From Cognatilysobacter terrigena (GTDB lineage Bacteria > Pseudomonadota > Gammaproteobacteria > Xanthomonadales > Xanthomonadaceae), in contig NZ_SELT01000017.1 in the NCBI RefSeq assembly GCF_004361065.1, positions 1-64,000 of the forward strand: DNA of 64,000 bases. The letters are read 5' to 3'. The notes under the pieces were generated by a model. That model saw only the letters and a program-made list of their open reading frames with translations, searched no databases and was not told the DNA's origin. Position 1 is the first letter of the stretch; each line of letters begins with the position of its first letter. Below are positions 38,398 through 49,305 of this stretch, piece by piece. A program made the position numbers and the translations under genes.

Positions 38398-39783
38398 TCA
38401 CCGGGCCGTTTCGCCCGGCGCCAGGCGGGCCACGCGCTCCGGCCGGCTGGACCGGGCGAAGCGGCCGCAGAGCAGCACGGCGGCCACGGTGAGCCCGGCG
38501 ATCAGCCCCAGCCACATGCCGCGCGGCCCCCACGGCGCATTGCCGAGCAGGCCGAGGCCGAGGGTCGCGCCCAGCGGCATGCCGACGCCCCAGTAGGCGA
38601 ACGCCGCGAGCCCCATCGGCACGCGCGTGTCCTTGAGCCCGCGCAGCGCGCCGGCCGACAGCACCTGCACGCCGTCGGGGAACTGGAACGCCGCCGCGTA
38701 GAGCAGCAGCGACGCCGCGAGCGCCGCGACCTGCGCGTCGTGCGTGTACAGCCGCACCAGCGCGTGGTTGCCGGCGAGCAGTACGATCGCCGACATCAGC
38801 TGCGTCAGCAGCACGATCACGTAGCCGGCGAGTGCGGCGCGCCGCAGCCCGGCGGGATCGCGGCGCCCCAGCGCATGGCCGACGCGCACCGTCGTCGCCT
38901 CGGCCACCGCCAGCGGCACCATGAAGCAGAGGCTCGCGACGTTGATCGCGATCTGGTGCGCCGCGGCCGGCACGGGACCGAGCCGGCCGATCAGCAGCGC
39001 CGTCGCGATGAACAGCCCGCCCTCCATCAACACGGTCACGCCGATCGGCAGGCCCGTGGCGAGCAGGCCGCGGATCGTCGTCCAGCGTGGGCGGTCGAAC
39101 TGCCCGAAGACGCGGATGTCGCGCATGCGCGGCGCTTTCGCGTGCACGACCGCGAAGGCCAGCGCCTGCATCCACATCATCACCGACGAGGCGATGCCGA
39201 GCCCGCCGGCGCCGAGCTCCGGCAGGCCGAACGCACCGAAGGTCAGCACGTAGCCGAGCGGCACCAGCACGAGCAGGCCGCCGCCGCCGAGCAGCATCGT
39301 CGGCAACGTCCAGTGCAGCCCTTCAGCGAGATAGCGCATCGCCAGGTAGCAGGTCAGCGCGGGCACGCCCCAGCGGATGCCGTGCAGGAAGGCGGTGGCG
39401 CCCGGAATGATGTCGGGCGCGATGCCGAACGGCGCGAGTGCGAGCGGGACGAACGTCAGGAACAGGAACATCAGCAGGCCGAGCGCGAACGCGAGCCATA
39501 GCGCCTGACGGAACAGCGGGCCGATCTCGCCGCGACGGCCCGCGCCATCGAGATGCGACACCGACGGCGGCATCGACATCAACGTGCCCATCGGCACCAT
39601 CATTGGCAGCCAGAACAGGCCGGTGCCGACCGCGACCGACGCCAGCGTGAGCGTGCCGTGCCGCCCGGCGATCGTGCTGTCGACGAAACCGATCAGGCCG
39701 GTCGAGACGTGGCCGGCCACCAGCGGCGCGGCGAGCGTCGCGGTGCGGCGGATCTCGTGCGGGAAACGGGCGGACGCGGACAC
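38398..39783 (-). CDS. MATE family efflux transporter, NorM type
   Basis: The 461-residue protein has twelve hydrophobic segments in two repeats of six. The N-terminal signature AAPLVAGHVSTGLIGFVDSTIAGRHG-type residues, PSVSHLDGAGR and LFRQALWLA are those of NorM. It would export cationic drugs or metabolites in exchange for Na+ or H+. A GTG at 39783 gives the family's usual short N terminus; an ATG at 39846 would add 21 residues without similarity. It is divergent from the DUF3667 gene and may be transcribed with sppA. Confidence 0.93.
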   Translation of the reverse strand: MSASARFPHEIRRTATLAAPLVAGHVSTGLIGFVDSTIAGRHGTLTLASVAVGTGLFWLPMMVPMGTLMSMPPSVSHLDGAGRRGEIGPLFRQALWLAFALGLLMFLFLTFVPLALAPFGIAPDIIPGATAFLHGIRWGVPALTCYLAMRYLAEGLHWTLPTMLLGGGGLLVLVPLGYVLTFGAFGLPELGAGGLGIASSVMMWMQALAFAVVHAKAPRMRDIRVFGQFDRPRWTTIRGLLATGLPIGVTVLMEGGLFIATALLIGRLGPVPAAAHQIAINVASLCFMVPLAVAEATTVRVGHALGRRDPAGLRRAALAGYVIVLLTQLMSAIVLLAGNHALVRLYTHDAQVAALAASLLLYAAAFQFPDGVQVLSAGALRGLKDTRVPMGLAAFAYWGVGMPLGATLGLGLLGNAPWGPRGMWLGLIAGLTVAAVLLCGRFARSSRPERVARLAPGETAR

Positions 39784-39907
39784 GGCGATCCCGGAGGCGG
39801 CGGGCCATCGTAGGCCGCGGGCGCATCCACCGCCACCGCGATGCATCGCGAGGTCGCGCAAAAGGCGCGCGCATGCTGCAATGCGTGTCCACCGCGAGGG
39901 GACCGCG

Positions 39908-41206
39908 ATGACCGATGCCATAACCGCCTGCGAGAACTGCGGCACTGTGCTGCAGGGCCATTACTGCCATGCCTGCGGGCAGAACTCGCACAACCCGCTG
40001 AGCAGCTTCTCGCACGCCGTCGAGGAAGTGTTCGAATCGTTCTGGCATCTGGACGGCCGCGCGTTCCGCACGATGCGCGACCTGCTGGTGCCGGGCCGCG
40101 TCGCGTGCAACTACCTGCGCGGCCAGCGCGTGCGCTACATCCCGCCGCTGCGCATCTTCCTCGTGCTCATCGTCATCACGTTTTTCGTCGGCCGCCTGAT
40201 CGTGGGCGACGGCGACGACGGTACGTCGACCGACAAGACGAACGTGCACTTCGTCGAAACCGGCAAGGGCAATTCCCCGTTCGCGTCGGCGAAGACCGAA
40301 GCCGAGGTGCAGAAGAAGCTCGACGCGACACTGGTCGGCATCCAGCAGGCGCGCGTGCAGGCCAAGGACGTGCCGTTCATGGCGACGGCCATGGACAAGG
40401 CCGAGAAGGACGCGCGCGAGAAGGCGACCGCACGTGTCTCCGAGTTGCGTCGTCAGGCCGGGAAGCCCGCCACATCGGTGCCCGCGTCGACCGCCACACC
40501 GAGCGCGCCTGCCGCGATCACCACGACGACGAATCCGGCGACACCCGGCAGCGTCGTCCGACCCGCAACATCGAAGCCGAGCGCATCGCACAAGGACGGC
40601 GACGATCAGGACGGCGACGACACGCGCCGCGCAATGGACGAGATGGTCCGTCACATCAACGGCGCGACGTTGCGCGATCCGAAGGTGCCTTGGGACGCGC
40701 GCACGAATCCGGTCGACGTGCCGTGGCTGCCCGACTTCGGCGATCGCTGGTTCAACCACCGCGTCGGCAACTTCGCCGACAACGTGGATCGCATGCAGAA
40801 GAACGGCAACCTGATCTTCGATTTGATGTTCGCGGCGATCCCGTCGGCGCTGTTCCTCATGCTTCCGGTGTTCGCGCTGATGCTGAAGGTGCTTTACCTC
40901 GGCAGCGGGCGCACGTATCTCGAGCACCTCGTCGTCGCGCTTTACAGCCACGCCTTCCTGCTGCTCACGCTGTTCGCGAGCTTCGTGCTCGCGCTGTCAC
41001 CGCTGCACGTCGCGATCACCGCGCCGCTGACCGTGTTGCTGTGGCTGTGGGCGGCGGTCTACCTGCTGCTGATGCAGCATCGCGTGTACGGCCAGCACTG
41101 GGGCATCACGCTCGGCAAGTACGTGATCGTCGCCTTCCTCTACCAATTCCTGATCATTCTCGCGGCGATGTACGTCGGCCTCGCGGGACTCACCAGTGGG
41201 CACTGA
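39908..41206 (+). CDS. DUF3667 membrane protein with N-terminal zinc ribbon
   Basis: The 432-residue protein starts with a two-CxxC zinc-ribbon-like motif (CENCG ... CHACG) and continues with the DUF3667 pattern SFSHAVEEVFES...LDGRAFRTMRDLLVPGR...Y..G.R..YI.PLR. One membrane helix follows (LRIFLVLIVITFFVG), then a long charged and Pro/Thr-rich insert of some 180 residues, then four helices at the C terminus. The insert is longer than in typical members. No function is established. It overlaps no gene, but the DUF4286 gene begins 2 bp after its stop. Confidence 0.85.
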   Translation: MTDAITACENCGTVLQGHYCHACGQNSHNPLSSFSHAVEEVFESFWHLDGRAFRTMRDLLVPGRVACNYLRGQRVRYIPPLRIFLVLIVITFFVGRLIVGDGDDGTSTDKTNVHFVETGKGNSPFASAKTEAEVQKKLDATLVGIQQARVQAKDVPFMATAMDKAEKDAREKATARVSELRRQAGKPATSVPASTATPSAPAAITTTTNPATPGSVVRPATSKPSASHKDGDDQDGDDTRRAMDEMVRHINGATLRDPKVPWDARTNPVDVPWLPDFGDRWFNHRVGNFADNVDRMQKNGNLIFDLMFAAIPSALFLMLPVFALMLKVLYLGSGRTYLEHLVVALYSHAFLLLTLFASFVLALSPLHVAITAPLTVLLWLWAAVYLLLMQHRVYGQHWGITLGKYVIVAFLYQFLIILAAMYVGLAGLTSGH

Positions 41207-41207
41207 T

Positions 41208-41519
41208 ATGCTGACCTACGAAGTCACCGCCGACGTCGACGCGACACTGCGCACGCAGTACCTCGACTGGCTGCAGCGACACGTTGCCGAGATCCTCGCG
41301 CTGCCGGGTTTCACCGGTGCGGATGTCGACGAGGTGCTCGATCCGGAAGAGCCCGATCGCATGCGCGTCTGCATGCGCTATCGGCTGGTCGACGCCGAAG
41401 CGCTCGACGCCTACCTGCGCGCGCATGCACCGCGGCTGCGCGCGGAAGGCGTCGCGCTGTTCGGCGACCGCGTACGCACGCAACGCCGGGTCATGCGACC
41501 GCTCGTCGCGTTCGCGTAA
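41208..41519 (+). CDS. DUF4286 family protein
   Basis: The 103-residue product starts MLTYEVTADVDATL and has the FTGADVDEVLD and YRLVDAEALDAYLRAHAPRLRAEG blocks of DUF4286, a small ferredoxin-like-fold family of unknown role. ATG at 41208 is only 1 bp from the DUF3667 stop, so translation is likely coupled; an in-frame GTG at 41196 is a less likely start. The end is 4 bp from the convergent DUF3106 gene. Confidence 0.85.
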   Translation: MLTYEVTADVDATLRTQYLDWLQRHVAEILALPGFTGADVDEVLDPEEPDRMRVCMRYRLVDAEALDAYLRAHAPRLRAEGVALFGDRVRTQRRVMRPLVAFA

Positions 41520-41523
41520 CGCG

Positions 41524-42159
41524 TCAGCGCTCCAGGCGCAGCATCAGCCACGCCGCGCGATTCGCGTCGGACGTCGACATCAAGTCACGACGCAAGGCCT
41601 CGCGCGATTGCGGCGGCGTGCGTTGCACGAGGACAGCGAGGCGATCGCGATCTTCCGCCGTCATGGCGCGCAGCGTGCGCAACAGATCGACGCGTTCGTC
41701 CGGTGGCACCTGCGCGAGCAGCGGCTGCAGGCGCGGATAGTCGGCACCGAGCACGGGGCCGAGGCGCCAACCGTGGCGTTCGCTGAGATCGAGCGTGTCG
41801 AATTCGGTGCGCAGCGCCTGCCGCGTCGTCACGTCCATCGCGGCGTATTGCGCGGCGGCCGCACGAACGCGCGCCTGTTCGTCCTGCGGCAGCTCGCGCC
41901 ACGCCTGCCAGTCGGCGCGGCGTTCGCCGCGCTCGCTCGGCGGCAGGCGATCCCATGCGTCGGCGCGGGCGGTGAACGCGGCACGCTGCGCGGCGCTCCA
42001 CGTCGACCAGATGCGCGCGTGCGTCTGCAGCGCGGCGCGTTGCAGCGGTTGCAGCAGCGCGGCGACGTCCTGCAGGTCGTCGGGCAGCGCCTGTGCGCCG
42101 GCCCAGCCGCCCGCGAGCAATGCGCCGACGAGTAGCGCGGCGCGGTGTCTACGGCGCAT
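41524..42159 (-). CDS. DUF3106 exported protein
   Basis: The 211-residue precursor has a signal peptide (RAALLVGALLAGGWAGAQA) and a helical mature part with the repeated DUF3106 pattern W..L....R..A...A..WD.LP..ER. It is probably periplasmic. ATG at 42159 overlaps the end of the sigma-like gene by 11 nt; an ATG 16 codons upstream is possible. In other proteobacteria DUF3106 genes often follow an ECF sigma gene and a membrane protein gene, which fits the partner seen here. Function unknown. Confidence 0.83.
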   Translation of the reverse strand: MRRRHRAALLVGALLAGGWAGAQALPDDLQDVAALLQPLQRAALQTHARIWSTWSAAQRAAFTARADAWDRLPPSERGERRADWQAWRELPQDEQARVRAAAAQYAAMDVTTRQALRTEFDTLDLSERHGWRLGPVLGADYPRLQPLLAQVPPDERVDLLRTLRAMTAEDRDRLAVLVQRTPPQSREALRRDLMSTSDANRAAWLMLRLER

Positions 42160-43054
42160 CCGTGGCCTCGCTGGTTTCGGGGATGTCGGGTGTTCCGGGC
42201 GTCGCATCGACGGACGACGCGGTAGGCGCCGGCCGCGCCGGATGGCCGACCATCCAGCTGAGGAACGCGGCGTCGTGCGCGAGTCGCGCGCCGTCGGGGT
42301 CCGCGAGGAGTTCGAAATCGGGATGCGCGATCAGGCCGGACTCGCGGGTGTAGCGGCTCGCAGGTTCGCCCGCGCGGGGCAGCGCCGTGATGCGCACGAC
42401 GTCGCCCGCGCCACCGAACCAGCGCGTGCCGGCGAGCGCCAGCACCACGGCGGCGAGCGCGGCCGCGACGAGCCAGGGGCGACGATCGCGCGGCCGCGGG
42501 AAGAAGCGCTCGGTCGTGCCGGCCAGCGCGCCTTCGCGGATGCGCGTCAACTGCAGCGCGCGCGACGCGGGGAGGTCGCGGATGCGCTGCTGCACGTCGC
42601 GTTGCAGGCGCGTCCACGCGGCGGCGTCCGGCCCGCCGTCGGGCAGCTTGGGCAGCGCGAGGATCACCGCCTCGCGCTGTCGCTCCGGCGACACGCCGAG
42701 CACGCCGGCCGCGCTGGGCTCGTCCAGCCCGGCCGCCACCCGCAGCAACAGCGCGGCGCGTACGGCAGGCGACGACGGCGGCAGGCCGACGTCCGCACCC
42801 TGGCGCGACGTGCGCAGCGCCGGCTGCGCGAGCAGCGTCGTCCAGAACAAGCGCGGCCAGTCGGCCATGGGCGCGTCGACCGCGGCTTCGCGGAAGACTG
42901 CCATCGCACGGGTCAGCGCGGCATCGCCGACCGGCGCCGAGCCGGTGTGCAGCTCGGCGAACACCGCCGCGCGACGATCGACGCCACGGAGAAAGGCGGC
43001 CAGCGCGGCGGGCTGGGCGAGCGCCGGAGCGGGCGCCGGAGCGGGGGACGACAT
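42149..43054 (-). CDS. Degenerate sigma-like domain fused to a membrane anchor
   Basis: This 301-residue protein has an N-terminal alanine-rich helical half. Residues about 110-150 (ALLLRVAAGLDEPSAAGVLGVSPERQREAV) resemble the helix-turn-helix of sigma region 4. A region resembling sigma region 2 (FREAAVDAPMADWPRLFWTTLL) is very weak. One membrane helix lies near residue 197 (PWLVAAALAAVVLALAG), followed by about 85 residues likely in the periplasm. It could be an ECF sigma relic joined to an anti-sigma-like anchor. The resemblance is by eye and the call is tentative. It overlaps the DUF3106 gene by 11 nt. Confidence 0.6.
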   Translation of the reverse strand: MSSPAPAPAPALAQPAALAAFLRGVDRRAAVFAELHTGSAPVGDAALTRAMAVFREAAVDAPMADWPRLFWTTLLAQPALRTSRQGADVGLPPSSPAVRAALLLRVAAGLDEPSAAGVLGVSPERQREAVILALPKLPDGGPDAAAWTRLQRDVQQRIRDLPASRALQLTRIREGALAGTTERFFPRPRDRRPWLVAAALAAVVLALAGTRWFGGAGDVVRITALPRAGEPASRYTRESGLIAHPDFELLADPDGARLAHDAAFLSWMVGHPARPAPTASSVDATPGTPDIPETSEATDAP

Positions 43055-43497
43055 GCGCCGGATGATAGCCGTCGCGTTCGTCGGCACGTCCGCAAGTCGC
43101 GTGAAGACGGCCTTGACACGGACCCGTTCCGCGGTTCCGCCCTTGTGTGACGCGGTTCCACGGCCAAAAGCGTTGTGCACAGCCGTCACAAGGCGGTCAT
43201 TCGCAGTCTGAGCGACGCCTCCAAGGCAGCATGACAGCCGTGTTTCACGCGCAACCCATTGATCTCGCTCGGAATATCCGCGGTGGCGATTTTTTCGCCA
43301 ACCCACGGCCGCTCCACGTCTTTACGGGCTTGCGCAGTTCGCCCGCGGGTCCATTCACAGACTTATCCACATGCGATGTGGATAAGGGCCGATCCCCAAT
43401 CAGGACGGGCACTTACGTTCGATTCATGATCCGGACGCGAGCAATGCGGCCCAAGCTCGTCCCGCGCCAGCCGGCCGCTCGCCCCTAGACTTCGCCG
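43055..43497. promoter_or_regulatory. 443-bp intergenic region upstream of priA with DnaA-box cluster
   Basis: No credible gene is seen in this gap. It contains TTGACA-like CTTGACAC near 43110, a DnaA-box-like TTGTGCACA (43173-43181), a short hairpin GGCGA-TTTTT-TCGCC (43285-43299), a partial box CCATTCACA (43351-43359) and two perfect inverted DnaA boxes (43363-43385). It must hold the promoters of the divergent sigma-like gene and priA. Confidence 0.55.
43363..43385. promoter_or_regulatory. Inverted pair of consensus DnaA boxes
   Basis: TTATCCACA (43363-43371) and its reverse complement TGTGGATAA (43377-43385) are separated by five bases and match the DnaA-box consensus TTATNCACA at all positions. 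The pair lies about 115 bp ahead of the priA start. It may regulate priA or titrate DnaA. As RNA the same bases form a 9-10 bp hairpin, but no T run follows. Confidence 0.7.
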
Positions 43498-45711
<2,214 letters not shown>

Positions 45712-45780
45712 CGCGACGTCGCGTCGATGGCATGCCCACGCGACGGCATGCACAATCCGCGCTCGTCTCCGGAGTTGCCC

Positions 45781-46731
45781 ATGCCGTCCCTGCTCGACCA
45801 GCTGCGCGAAATGTCCGCCGTCGTCGCCGACACCGGCGACATCGACGCCATCGGCCGCTTCCGTCCGCTCGACGCGACCACCAATCCGTCGCTACTGCTG
45901 AAAGCCGCCGCGCTGCCGGCCTACGCCCCGCTGCTCGACGCCGCGCTTGCTGCGGCGACGGGTGCCGATCACGATGCACGCGTCGCCGATGCGTCCGATC
46001 GTCTCGCCGTCGCGATCGGTGGCGAAATCCTCAAGATCATTCCGGGCCGCGTGTCGACCGAAGTCGACGCACGCCTGAGCTTCGACACCGAGGCAACGGT
46101 CGCGAAGGCGCATCGCCTCGTCGAGCTGTACGACGCCGCCGGCATCGGCCGCGATCGCCTGCTGATCAAGATCGCCTCGACGTGGGAAGGCATCCGCGCC
46201 GCCGAACGCCTCGAACGCGACGGCATCCATTGCAATCTCACGCTGCTGTTCTCGTTCGCCCAGGCCGTCGCCTGCGCGGAAGCCGGCGTATTCCTCATCT
46301 CGCCGTTCGTGGGCCGCATCTACGACTGGTACATCGCCAACGGCGCGGCCAAGCCCGCCACGCCGCAGGACGATCCCGGCGTGCAGTCCGTCACCCGCAT
46401 CTGGCAGTGGTACAAGCGCCACGGCTACGACACCGTCGTGATGGGCGCGAGCTTCCGCAACATCGGCCAGATCACCGCCCTCGCGGGCTGCGATCGCCTC
46501 ACGATCTCGCCGGAACTCCTCGCCGAACTGCAGGCCAGCGATGCAACGCTCGAACGCGCGCTGGTGGATGACGGCGCACGCGAACCGGCCCCGGTGCGCA
46601 TCGACGAAGCGCAGTTCCGCTGGCAGCACAACGAGGATGCAATGGCGACGGAAAAGCTCGCCGACGGCATCCGCAAGTTCGCGCAGGATCAGGTGAAGCT
46701 GGAGCAATTGCTCCATTCGCGAGTACGCTAG
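45781..46731 (+). CDS. tal: Transaldolase
   Basis: The 316-residue enzyme moves a dihydroxyacetone unit between sugar phosphates in the non-oxidative pentose phosphate pathway. The Schiff-base lysine is K130 in [11 protein letters not shown], and the early [12 protein letters not shown] block and [11 protein letters not shown] are typical of TalA/TalB. ATG at 45781 gives the usual N terminus; in-frame ATG codons upstream would add unrelated residues. It starts 69 bp after priA. It appears complete and cytoplasmic. Confidence 0.97.
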   Translation: MPSLLDQLREMSAVVADTGDIDAIGRFRPLDATTNPSLLLKAAALPAYAPLLDAALAAATGADHDARVADASDRLAVAIGGEILKIIPGRVSTEVDARLSFDTEATVAKAHRLVELYDAAGIGRDRLLIKIASTWEGIRAAERLERDGIHCNLTLLFSFAQAVACAEAGVFLISPFVGRIYDWYIANGAAKPATPQDDPGVQSVTRIWQWYKRHGYDTVVMGASFRNIGQITALAGCDRLTISPELLAELQASDATLERALVDDGAREPAPVRIDEAQFRWQHNEDAMATEKLADGIRKFAQDQVKLEQLLHSRVR

Positions 46732-46736
46732 CCGAA

Positions 46737-46766
46737 GCAGTGCCTACCGGTGTCAGCGGGCACTGC
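46737..46766 (+). terminator. Possible hairpin terminator after tal
   Basis: GCAGTGCC pairs with GGCACTGC (8 bp) across a 14-nt loop, 5 bp after the tal stop. No clear T run follows, so it may be only a 3'-end stabilising hairpin. Confidence 0.35.
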
Positions 46767-46827
46767 ACTGGCATAGGTGTTCGAATGCGCCTGCCGTCAC
46801 CCCGTAATGGACTTCACAGGAACCGTC

Positions 46828-47451
46828 ATGGATCGATTCTTCCGGCCGCTGAGTGTGGCCTGCCTCGCTGTAGTGCTGAGCGCCTGCAGCCAAACGTCCA
46901 CCTCCCAGACTGATGCAACGCCGCAGGTGTCTTCAGCGCAGCCGGCGCATGGCTCGGACCCGGTTTCCGGCACGCCCCGCGCCAACGGCGCCGAGGGTAA
47001 GCCGGCCGACGCGCTGGCTTGCGCAGAGGGCGAGGAGCTTCTGTTCGGTTGCACGATCGCCTCCTCCGGTAAGTCCGTGACTCTTTGCTCGACAGCGAGA
47101 ACCGCAGCCGCGACGCGCTACCGGTTCGGAACGTCGTCCCGTGTTGAACTCGAACAGGTCGGCAGCACGGCCGGTACACCGACGTTCTCTCGCACGCCCC
47201 TGATGTTCGCCGGTGATACCGGTGGTTACGCTTACTCGTTCCAGCACGAAGGAACGACGTATGCGCTGTATTCGGTATCGGGGCGAGACGACATCGCACG
47301 CGCCGGTATCGCGGTCATCAATGCGGAAGGCAAAAAGGTGGCCGACCTGAAATGCGAGCCGGACAGCCTTCGGGAAACGGAATCGCTCGACATGCTGAGG
47401 GCAACGCAGCAATGGCCGAGCGACCCGAAGGTCGACAGGGCATCTCTCTAA
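46828..47451 (+). CDS. Predicted immunity lipoprotein (X-Tfi type) for the adjacent effector
   Basis: The 207-residue precursor has a lipobox LSAC, so C20 should be lipidated; Ser at +2 suggests the outer membrane. The mature protein has a 60-residue Ser/Pro-rich linker and then a domain with four cysteines (LFGCTI ... SVTLCSTA; ALACAEG; LKCEPD) and a YRFGTSSRVELEQ strand, as in small beta-rich periplasmic proteins. It ends 28 bp ahead of a GH19/XVIPCD effector gene. Lipoprotein immunity proteins directly upstream of such effectors are known in Xanthomonas (for example XAC2610 next to XAC2609). The pairing is inferred from position; sequence homology to known inhibitors is not visible. AGGA precedes the ATG; 46807 is an alternative start. 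Confidence 0.72.
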   Translation: MDRFFRPLSVACLAVVLSACSQTSTSQTDATPQVSSAQPAHGSDPVSGTPRANGAEGKPADALACAEGEELLFGCTIASSGKSVTLCSTARTAAATRYRFGTSSRVELEQVGSTAGTPTFSRTPLMFAGDTGGYAYSFQHEGTTYALYSVSGRDDIARAGIAVINAEGKKVADLKCEPDSLRETESLDMLRATQQWPSDPKVDRASL

Positions 47452-47479
47452 AAATTCCAACGCATCGAAAGGACTCGAT

Positions 47480-48826
47480 ATGCACCCCAATCCGAACGCT
47501 GAATTCCTGCTTGAGAAGGCACGTCAGGCCGGCATCACGGATCCACGTGAACTGGCCAACTTCATGGGCCAGATGCAAGTGGAATGCGGCGGTTTCCGCC
47601 GAATGGAAGAGAGCACGCACTACTCCGCCGAGCGGCTTCTCGAGGTCTTCGGACCGCACCGAGACCGTAAGGGGCATTGGCACGACGGCCGGAATGGCCT
47701 GACAACGATCGACGAAGCCCGCGCGATTACGCAGGGCGGCGACCGCGCCATCGCGAACGCCGTCTACGGCGGCACGTGGGGCGCCCGCAATCTCGGAAAT
47801 ACCGAGCCGGATGACGGCTGGCGCTTCCGCGGACGCGGTTATGTGCAGCTCACCGGCCGTGATCACTACGAGTCGATGGGTCGGCGGCTCGGGGTTGACC
47901 TGGTCGGTCATCCGGAACTCGCGGCGGACCGCGACATCGCCGCGCGCATTGCGATCACGTACTGGAACGATCGCGTTCGTCCAAACGGTCATCAGTTCGA
48001 CGTCGACCGTGCGACCCAGGACATCAATGGCGGGTCGAACGGCCTCGATGCTCGGCGTGAAGCTGCACGCGCGTGGGCAGAGCATCTTGGACACGGCGCA
48101 CATGCGCACGCGCCACAGCCGCGCGGCCCGCAAGCAGACGCAACGCACGCGCGGCAGGCCCATCCCGCCGCCCAGCCGTCGCACGCACCCCACGCGCCGC
48201 CCGCTGGGGAGCGTGATGCATCAGTGCGCGCACTACAGATCACGCTGGATCGTCTTGGCTATCGCGACGCACACGGGCGCCACATCGCCGCCGACGGCCA
48301 TTTGGGGGTGCACACGCGTGAAGCCTTGCATGCGTTCCAGCGCGATCACCGCGTTCATGGTGAGCATGACGCGCTCGGGCCCAAGACGCAGGCGGCACTC
48401 CACGCCGCGGAAGCGGCCCTGGTGACGTCGCCATCCAATCCAAACCACGCCTTGTTCGAGAAGACACTCGAAAAAGTTCGTGAAGCGGAACACGCGCGCG
48501 GAATTCCCTCGGGCCCGCACAGCGAACGCATCGCGGCAGCGCTTACGACCGAACTCGTGCGCGACGGCATCACACGCGTCGATCGTGTGGAGTTCAACAC
48601 GAGCGGCACGCTCGTCCGCGCGGTGCAGGTGAGTCCGGTGCGGGACGAGCCCGGCCTCAACCGTGCGACGGATGCGATCAGCGCGCGACAGGCGTCCACG
48701 CAGTCGATCGCCGAGAGCAGTCGCCAGCTGCACGAGGTCGCGGTGAACGTGCAGGCGCAGCGTCAGGATCCGCAGTTCGTCCAGGCGCGTGCGCACGCGG
48801 CGCCCACGCCGACGTTGGCGCACTGA
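47480..48826 (+). CDS. Predicted type IV secretion antibacterial effector: GH19 + peptidoglycan-binding + XVIPCD
   Basis: The 448-residue protein has no signal peptide. Residues 1-205 form a GH19 chitinase/lysozyme-like domain, with catalytic candidates E35 (VECGGF) and E43/E44, and the RFRGRGYVQLTG block. A His/Ala/Pro-rich linker (203-245) leads to a PG_binding_1 domain (about 246-310; LGVHTREALHAFQRDH). The last 125 residues carry features of XVIPCD, the C-terminal secretion domain of Xanthomonadales type IV effectors: LFEKTLEKVREAEHA, GITRVDRV (363-370) and a Gln/Ser-rich end. It would be injected into rival bacteria and cut peptidoglycan. The domain order matches Xanthomonas XAC2609. AAAGGA lies 9 bp upstream of the ATG. 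Confidence 0.87.
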   Translation: MHPNPNAEFLLEKARQAGITDPRELANFMGQMQVECGGFRRMEESTHYSAERLLEVFGPHRDRKGHWHDGRNGLTTIDEARAITQGGDRAIANAVYGGTWGARNLGNTEPDDGWRFRGRGYVQLTGRDHYESMGRRLGVDLVGHPELAADRDIAARIAITYWNDRVRPNGHQFDVDRATQDINGGSNGLDARREAARAWAEHLGHGAHAHAPQPRGPQADATHARQAHPAAQPSHAPHAPPAGERDASVRALQITLDRLGYRDAHGRHIAADGHLGVHTREALHAFQRDHRVHGEHDALGPKTQAALHAAEAALVTSPSNPNHALFEKTLEKVREAEHARGIPSGPHSERIAAALTTELVRDGITRVDRVEFNTSGTLVRAVQVSPVRDEPGLNRATDAISARQASTQSIAESSRQLHEVAVNVQAQRQDPQFVQARAHAAPTPTLAH

Positions 48827-48831
48827 CGGAG

Positions 48832-49305
48832 TCAGGCCTCGATCGGCAGCGGCACGATCGAGGCCTCGACCCGCCCGTCCGCGATCAGCAATTGGCCGAC
48901 GGTGATCGGCAACTTGAAGCGCCGCGGTCCGGCGCTTCCGGGATTCACCCGCAATATCCCGTCGGAGCGGCGCTCGACAAGCGGCTTGTGCGAATGGCCG
49001 ACGACGATGACATCGACGGTCTCGTCCGGCGCATGCGTCGACAGCGTCTTCAGATCGTGCAGCATGTAGATCGCGATACCGCCGAGACGGACGCACTCCG
49101 TTTCGGGCAAGCCCATCGCCCAGGGCGCCGTGTCGTTGTTGCCGCGGATCGCCGTGACCGGCGCCATCGCGCCCAGCGCCTCGAGGATCGATGCGGCGCC
49201 GATGTCGCCCGCGTGCAGGATGTGATCGCTGCCTTGCAACGCATCGAGCGCTTCGGGCCGCAGCAGCCCGTGCGTATCCGAGATGAGACCGATGCGGACC
49301 GTCAT
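48832..49305 (-). CDS. YfcE/MJ0936-type metallophosphoesterase
   Basis: The 157-residue protein is a calcineurin-like phosphodiesterase with all metal motifs: LISDTHG, HAGDIG, IRGNNDT (GNCD variant) and VVGHSHKP, giving a two-metal site. Relatives hydrolyse phosphodiesters including 2',3'-cyclic nucleotides. It overlaps kptA by 4 nt and is the last gene of the operon. A role in processing the ADP-ribose cyclic phosphate product of KptA is an attractive guess without direct support. The end is 5 bp from the convergent effector gene. Confidence 0.92.
   Translation of the reverse strand: MTVRIGLISDTHGLLRPEALDALQGSDHILHAGDIGAASILEALGAMAPVTAIRGNNDTAPWAMGLPETECVRLGGIAIYMLHDLKTLSTHAPDETVDVIVVGHSHKPLVERRSDGILRVNPGSAGPRRFKLPITVGQLLIADGRVEASIVPLPIEA

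Noticed and set aside
43055-43497. Chromosome origin (oriC) at the DnaA boxes
   Set aside because: dnaA, dnaN, rpmH or gyrB are not nearby, only two perfect boxes exist and there is no AT-rich unwinding stretch.
47480-48826. Phage endolysin as explanation for the GH19 protein
   Set aside because: No holin, spanin or structural phage genes are nearby, and the C-terminal XVIPCD-like domain plus the upstream lipoprotein fit a secreted effector better.
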